NCBI GenBank assembly: GCA_003118195.1
Contig: BEXV01000106.1
Coordinates: forward strand, 49,219 to 113,218
Source of the DNA: Hemicentrotus pulcherrimus
Lineage: Eukaryota > Echinodermata > Echinoidea > Camarodonta > Strongylocentrotidae
Direction of reading: 5' to 3'
DNA length: 64,000 nt
In this document: piece by piece, positions 63,301-64,000 of the stretch
Position numbering within the stretch: position 1 is the stretch's first letter
Layout: each line of letters opens with the position of its first letter
Made by a program: the position numbers and the translations under genes
The notes under the pieces: generated by a model
Database searches by the model: none
What the model was told of the DNA's origin: nothing
The model's input: only the letters and a program-made list of their open reading frames with translations

Positions 63301-63711
63301 AGGGCCAATATTCAATTCAATACTTAGAAGAAGTAAGAATTTACTAAGTAAAGTACTAAGTTAAGAACTTATCTCATATTCAAAGACAAAATCTAAGTAA
63401 AATCCTTACTGATAAGCATTGTGACATCACACGGTCAATCAAAAGTAATGCGCAATAAATGCGTCGCAATAAATGCTCGCTAATAAAATCGTGCGCAGGT
63501 TATGATACTGCGTTAGAAAACCATATGCCTGCCAATCAAGGCCTCCAAATAATTGGCTCAAGTCTAGTAGGGAGTTGATTTAGGTATAGGGTAAAATACT
63601 TAGCCAAAAGTTTGAACTAAATACAAAAATTGGCTAAGTATTTTATCTAAGCAAAAGACAAAGTACATACTCATATTTCAAATTTAAGTATTGAATTGAA
63701 CATGGGGCCTG
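63300..63711. mobile_element. MITE directly after the polyadenylation signal
   Basis: Left CAGGGCCAATATTCAATTCA, right TGAATTGAACATGGGGCCTG; inverted ends of about 26 nt continuing into AATACTT. Supplies three more AATAAA-type hexamers near 63453-63486. Confidence 0.75.
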
Positions 63712-64000
63712 GAAAGGAAATTAAAATTAACAAATTTAGTCGAAGGAACACCAACAGAGGTAGGCTGCTCAATATTTGCTACAAATCATTTCATTGATAG
63801 ATTTTAAAATGAAAGAGACTTCTCTCAGCTTTTATTGTATGTAAACGAATACCTGTATTAAGCATCTGATTGAAGACAAAGAAAAGTTGAGAATACCATT
63901 CCAATTATGAATCTTGGCTATCATTCCTGCTCATTTTCCCAAGCATGAAAAAGTGATGTGATCTCAAAAAGTGTATATTGGGTTTATCTTTTCTTGAATA
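63712..64000. other. Intergenic right edge
   Basis: AT-rich; nothing recognised. Confidence 0.5.

Noticed and set aside
1..64000. CRISPR array, bacterial operon, integrated virus or second cellular gene
   Set aside because: Intron-exon structure and repeat content are those of an animal nuclear genome; no spacer array, viral gene or other conserved protein was recognised on either strand.

Overview
The window is AT-rich animal nuclear DNA that carries most of one large intron-containing gene on the + strand: a phosphoinositide-specific phospholipase C of the beta class, closest to the vertebrate beta-1/2/3 subgroup. The density of tRNA-derived SINEs, short inverted-repeat elements, LINE fragments and ATGTACATGTA-type sequence suggests an invertebrate deuterostome, most plausibly a sea urchin or other echinoderm. 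That assignment is inference. No second cellular gene was recognised on either strand. The 5' exons (start codon, most of the PH domain, promoter) lie outside the window; the 3' end is present. I assembled 36 exons by hand from acceptor/donor sites, reading-frame phase and family similarity. All phases join without a stop, giving about 1459 codons if every exon is used. Layout: 2697-14079, end of PH region, EF hands and start of the catalytic X box (exons 1-5); 13933-19196, catalytic X box (exons 5-9); 22695-38049, nine very short exons (10-18) of the X-Y linker; 41412-41578, acidic linker (exon 19); 42485-48617, catalytic Y box (exons 20-24); 49087-50869, C2 domain and the start of the Galpha-q-binding extension (exons 25-27); 51387-53907, Ser/Thr-rich spacer (exons 28-29); 56534-61950, charged coiled-coil C-terminal domain ending in a PDZ-ligand-like STKL tail (exons 30-36); 3' UTR to about 63.3 kb. 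The most unusual part is the X-Y linker, which in characterised PLC-beta enzymes lies over the active site and autoinhibits it. Here nine exons of 48-90 nt are all symmetric (phase 1-1), so any subset could be skipped without breaking the frame. All nine have 5' splice sites lacking G at +5, whereas 22 of the 26 other donors in the gene have it. Several end in a related block (basic-basic-x-[TLM]-S-[KR]), and the first three begin with RRFS, RRLQS or RRGS. This looks like an expanded, partly duplicated cassette array that could tune autoinhibition, possibly by phosphorylation. Two candidate alternative terminal exons, a Lys in place of the calcium-binding Asn of the X-box SSHNTYL motif, a GC-AG intron and a 14-3-3-type motif in another symmetric exon are also notable. 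The introns are full of mobile elements: tRNA-derived SINEs (three ending within about 40 nt of X-box acceptors), inverted-repeat elements (several nested, with TA or TAA target duplications), two LINE fragments on the - strand, and many micro- and minisatellites.
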